From Kiritimatiellia bacterium (GTDB lineage: Bacteria > Verrucomicrobiota > Kiritimatiellia > RFP12 > UBA1067), in assembly GCA_017405115.1 (NCBI GenBank), contig JAFRBA010000257.1, forward strand, positions 1 through 6,451: a stretch of 6,451 bases of DNA, in the 5' to 3' direction. Under the pieces are notes generated by a model. That model did not search any database, was not told where the DNA came from, and saw nothing but the letters and a program-made list of their open reading frames with translations. Below, one piece after another: positions 5,875 to 6,451 of this stretch. Both the position numbers and the translations under genes were made by a program. Within the stretch, counting starts at the first letter, position 1. Every line of letters begins with the position of its first letter.

Positions 5875-6451
5875 TCAGTGCGCTTCCCACTGGCGGTTGA
5901 CAGGGCAGACAAGACGGAAGCCCATGTCATCCCTGAACTGCAAATAGCTATAACCTGCATTCCTCCAGGTGCTTGACGTTCCCCAGTATGGAACGCCTTG
6001 AATCAGGAGGTAACCGCCACCGCGTTTTACATATGAAAAGGTGCTAGCGGCACCGAGCGGCTCCAGAATCGGGTCGTCCTCTGTGTCGCCATGCCCGTCC
6101 CTGTTCGACGCGATGGTGCCGGCTGCCGCCGTCATCTCCATCACGTTCCCGTGCATGTCGTAAAGGCCAAAGGCGTTGCAGGGCTTGGTGCCGACAACAT
6201 GCGTCTCATCCTCAGAATTGTAGGAGTTCCACGCCACAAGAGTAGAGATGGCGGCAATGTTGCCTGGGATGCCGTGGTTGTACGACGTCGTCGTGCCCGC
6301 GCGGCAGGCATACTCCCACTGCGCCTCCGTTGGCAGGAAGAACTCGTATCCTGTCTTGTCCCACATCTTTTTCATGAAGGAGTTTTTGTCGCTGTCGTGA
6401 AGGTAGCTGTTTGTCGGGAAGCCGTATATCTCGTTGCCGATGAACGTATAA
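5875..6451 (-). CDS. SUMF1/FGE-fold protein, C-terminal part (cut by window edge)
   Basis: The frame is open to the right edge, so 191 C-terminal residues are visible and the start lies outside. The internal ATG at 6375 is not the start: residues upstream of it (YGFPTNSYLHD) match the paralog's FGFPTNSYPYD. Conserved SUMF1 motifs are LPTEAQWEYACRAGT, NAFGLYDMHGNVMEM, KRGGGY and GFRLVCPVNRQWEAH. As in its neighbour, no cysteine follows the RGG motif before the final GFRLVC, so it probably does not generate formylglycine. It is closely related to the next gene, with long near-identical blocks, consistent with tandem duplication. They differ most between the RGG motif and GFR, the surface loop region of this fold. 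A Sec signal peptide and N-terminal beta domain are expected outside the window by comparison with the paralog. Confidence 0.87.
   Translation of the reverse strand, partial: YTFIGNEIYGFPTNSYLHDSDKNSFMKKMWDKTGYEFFLPTEAQWEYACRAGTTTSYNHGIPGNIAAISTLVAWNSYNSEDETHVVGTKPCNAFGLYDMHGNVMEMTAAAGTIASNRDGHGDTEDDPILEPLGAASTFSYVKRGGGYLLIQGVPYWGTSSTWRNAGYSYLQFRDDMGFRLVCPVNRQWEAH

Noticed and set aside
4400..6020. Diversity-generating retroelement with SUMF1-fold (C-type-lectin-like) target genes
   Set aside because: No reverse transcriptase or template repeat is present in the window, and differences between the two paralogs are spread over all bases and codon positions rather than confined to adenines.

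Overview
The window looks like part of a bacterial chromosome with high GC content, probably from the PVC group and most likely a Kiritimatiellae or Lentisphaerae-type lineage of the Verrucomicrobiota. This is an inference. It rests on secreted proteins pairing an N-terminal beta domain with a sulfatase-modifying-factor-like (SUMF1/FGE) fold, on a large secreted glycoside-hydrolase-like protein, and on a Tat-type lipoprotein. No RNA gene or phylogenetic marker is present to settle it.

Layout: all four genes lie on the minus strand, so transcription runs from right to left. In that order they are: (1) the C-terminal part of a SUMF1-like protein, cut by the right edge (6451-5875); (2) a complete 480-residue secreted SUMF1-like paralog (5831-4389); (3) a Tat/lipoprotein with a probable TIM-barrel fold and unknown function (4389-3382); and (4) a 1030-residue secreted protein combining an (alpha/alpha)-barrel-like N-terminal region with a GH42-like beta-galactosidase region (3292-200). 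Gaps are short (43 bases, a 1-base overlap, 89 bases), so one operon is plausible. The last 199 bases at the left carry no recognisable gene but hold a nested inverted-repeat element.

Two structures are not explained by the genes. First, about 93 bases covering the 3' end of the 1030-residue gene occur again, at about 85% identity, between that gene and the lipoprotein gene. The second copy is the tail of a lost paralog, and the lipoprotein gene now reads into it in another frame. Second, four copies of a 13-base motif (TGCATTTA followed by two variable bases and CTG) form two nested inverted pairs at 48-129.

Together the genes suggest a secreted or periplasmic carbohydrate-processing locus: a likely glycosidase, a possible second TIM-barrel protein, and two non-catalytic SUMF1-fold proteins that may bind ligands or organise the complex. 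Both SUMF1-like proteins lack the cysteine pair of true formylglycine-generating enzymes in the expected place, and no sulfatase is visible. I found no convincing evidence of a defence system, retroelement, CRISPR array, RNA gene or complete mobile element.
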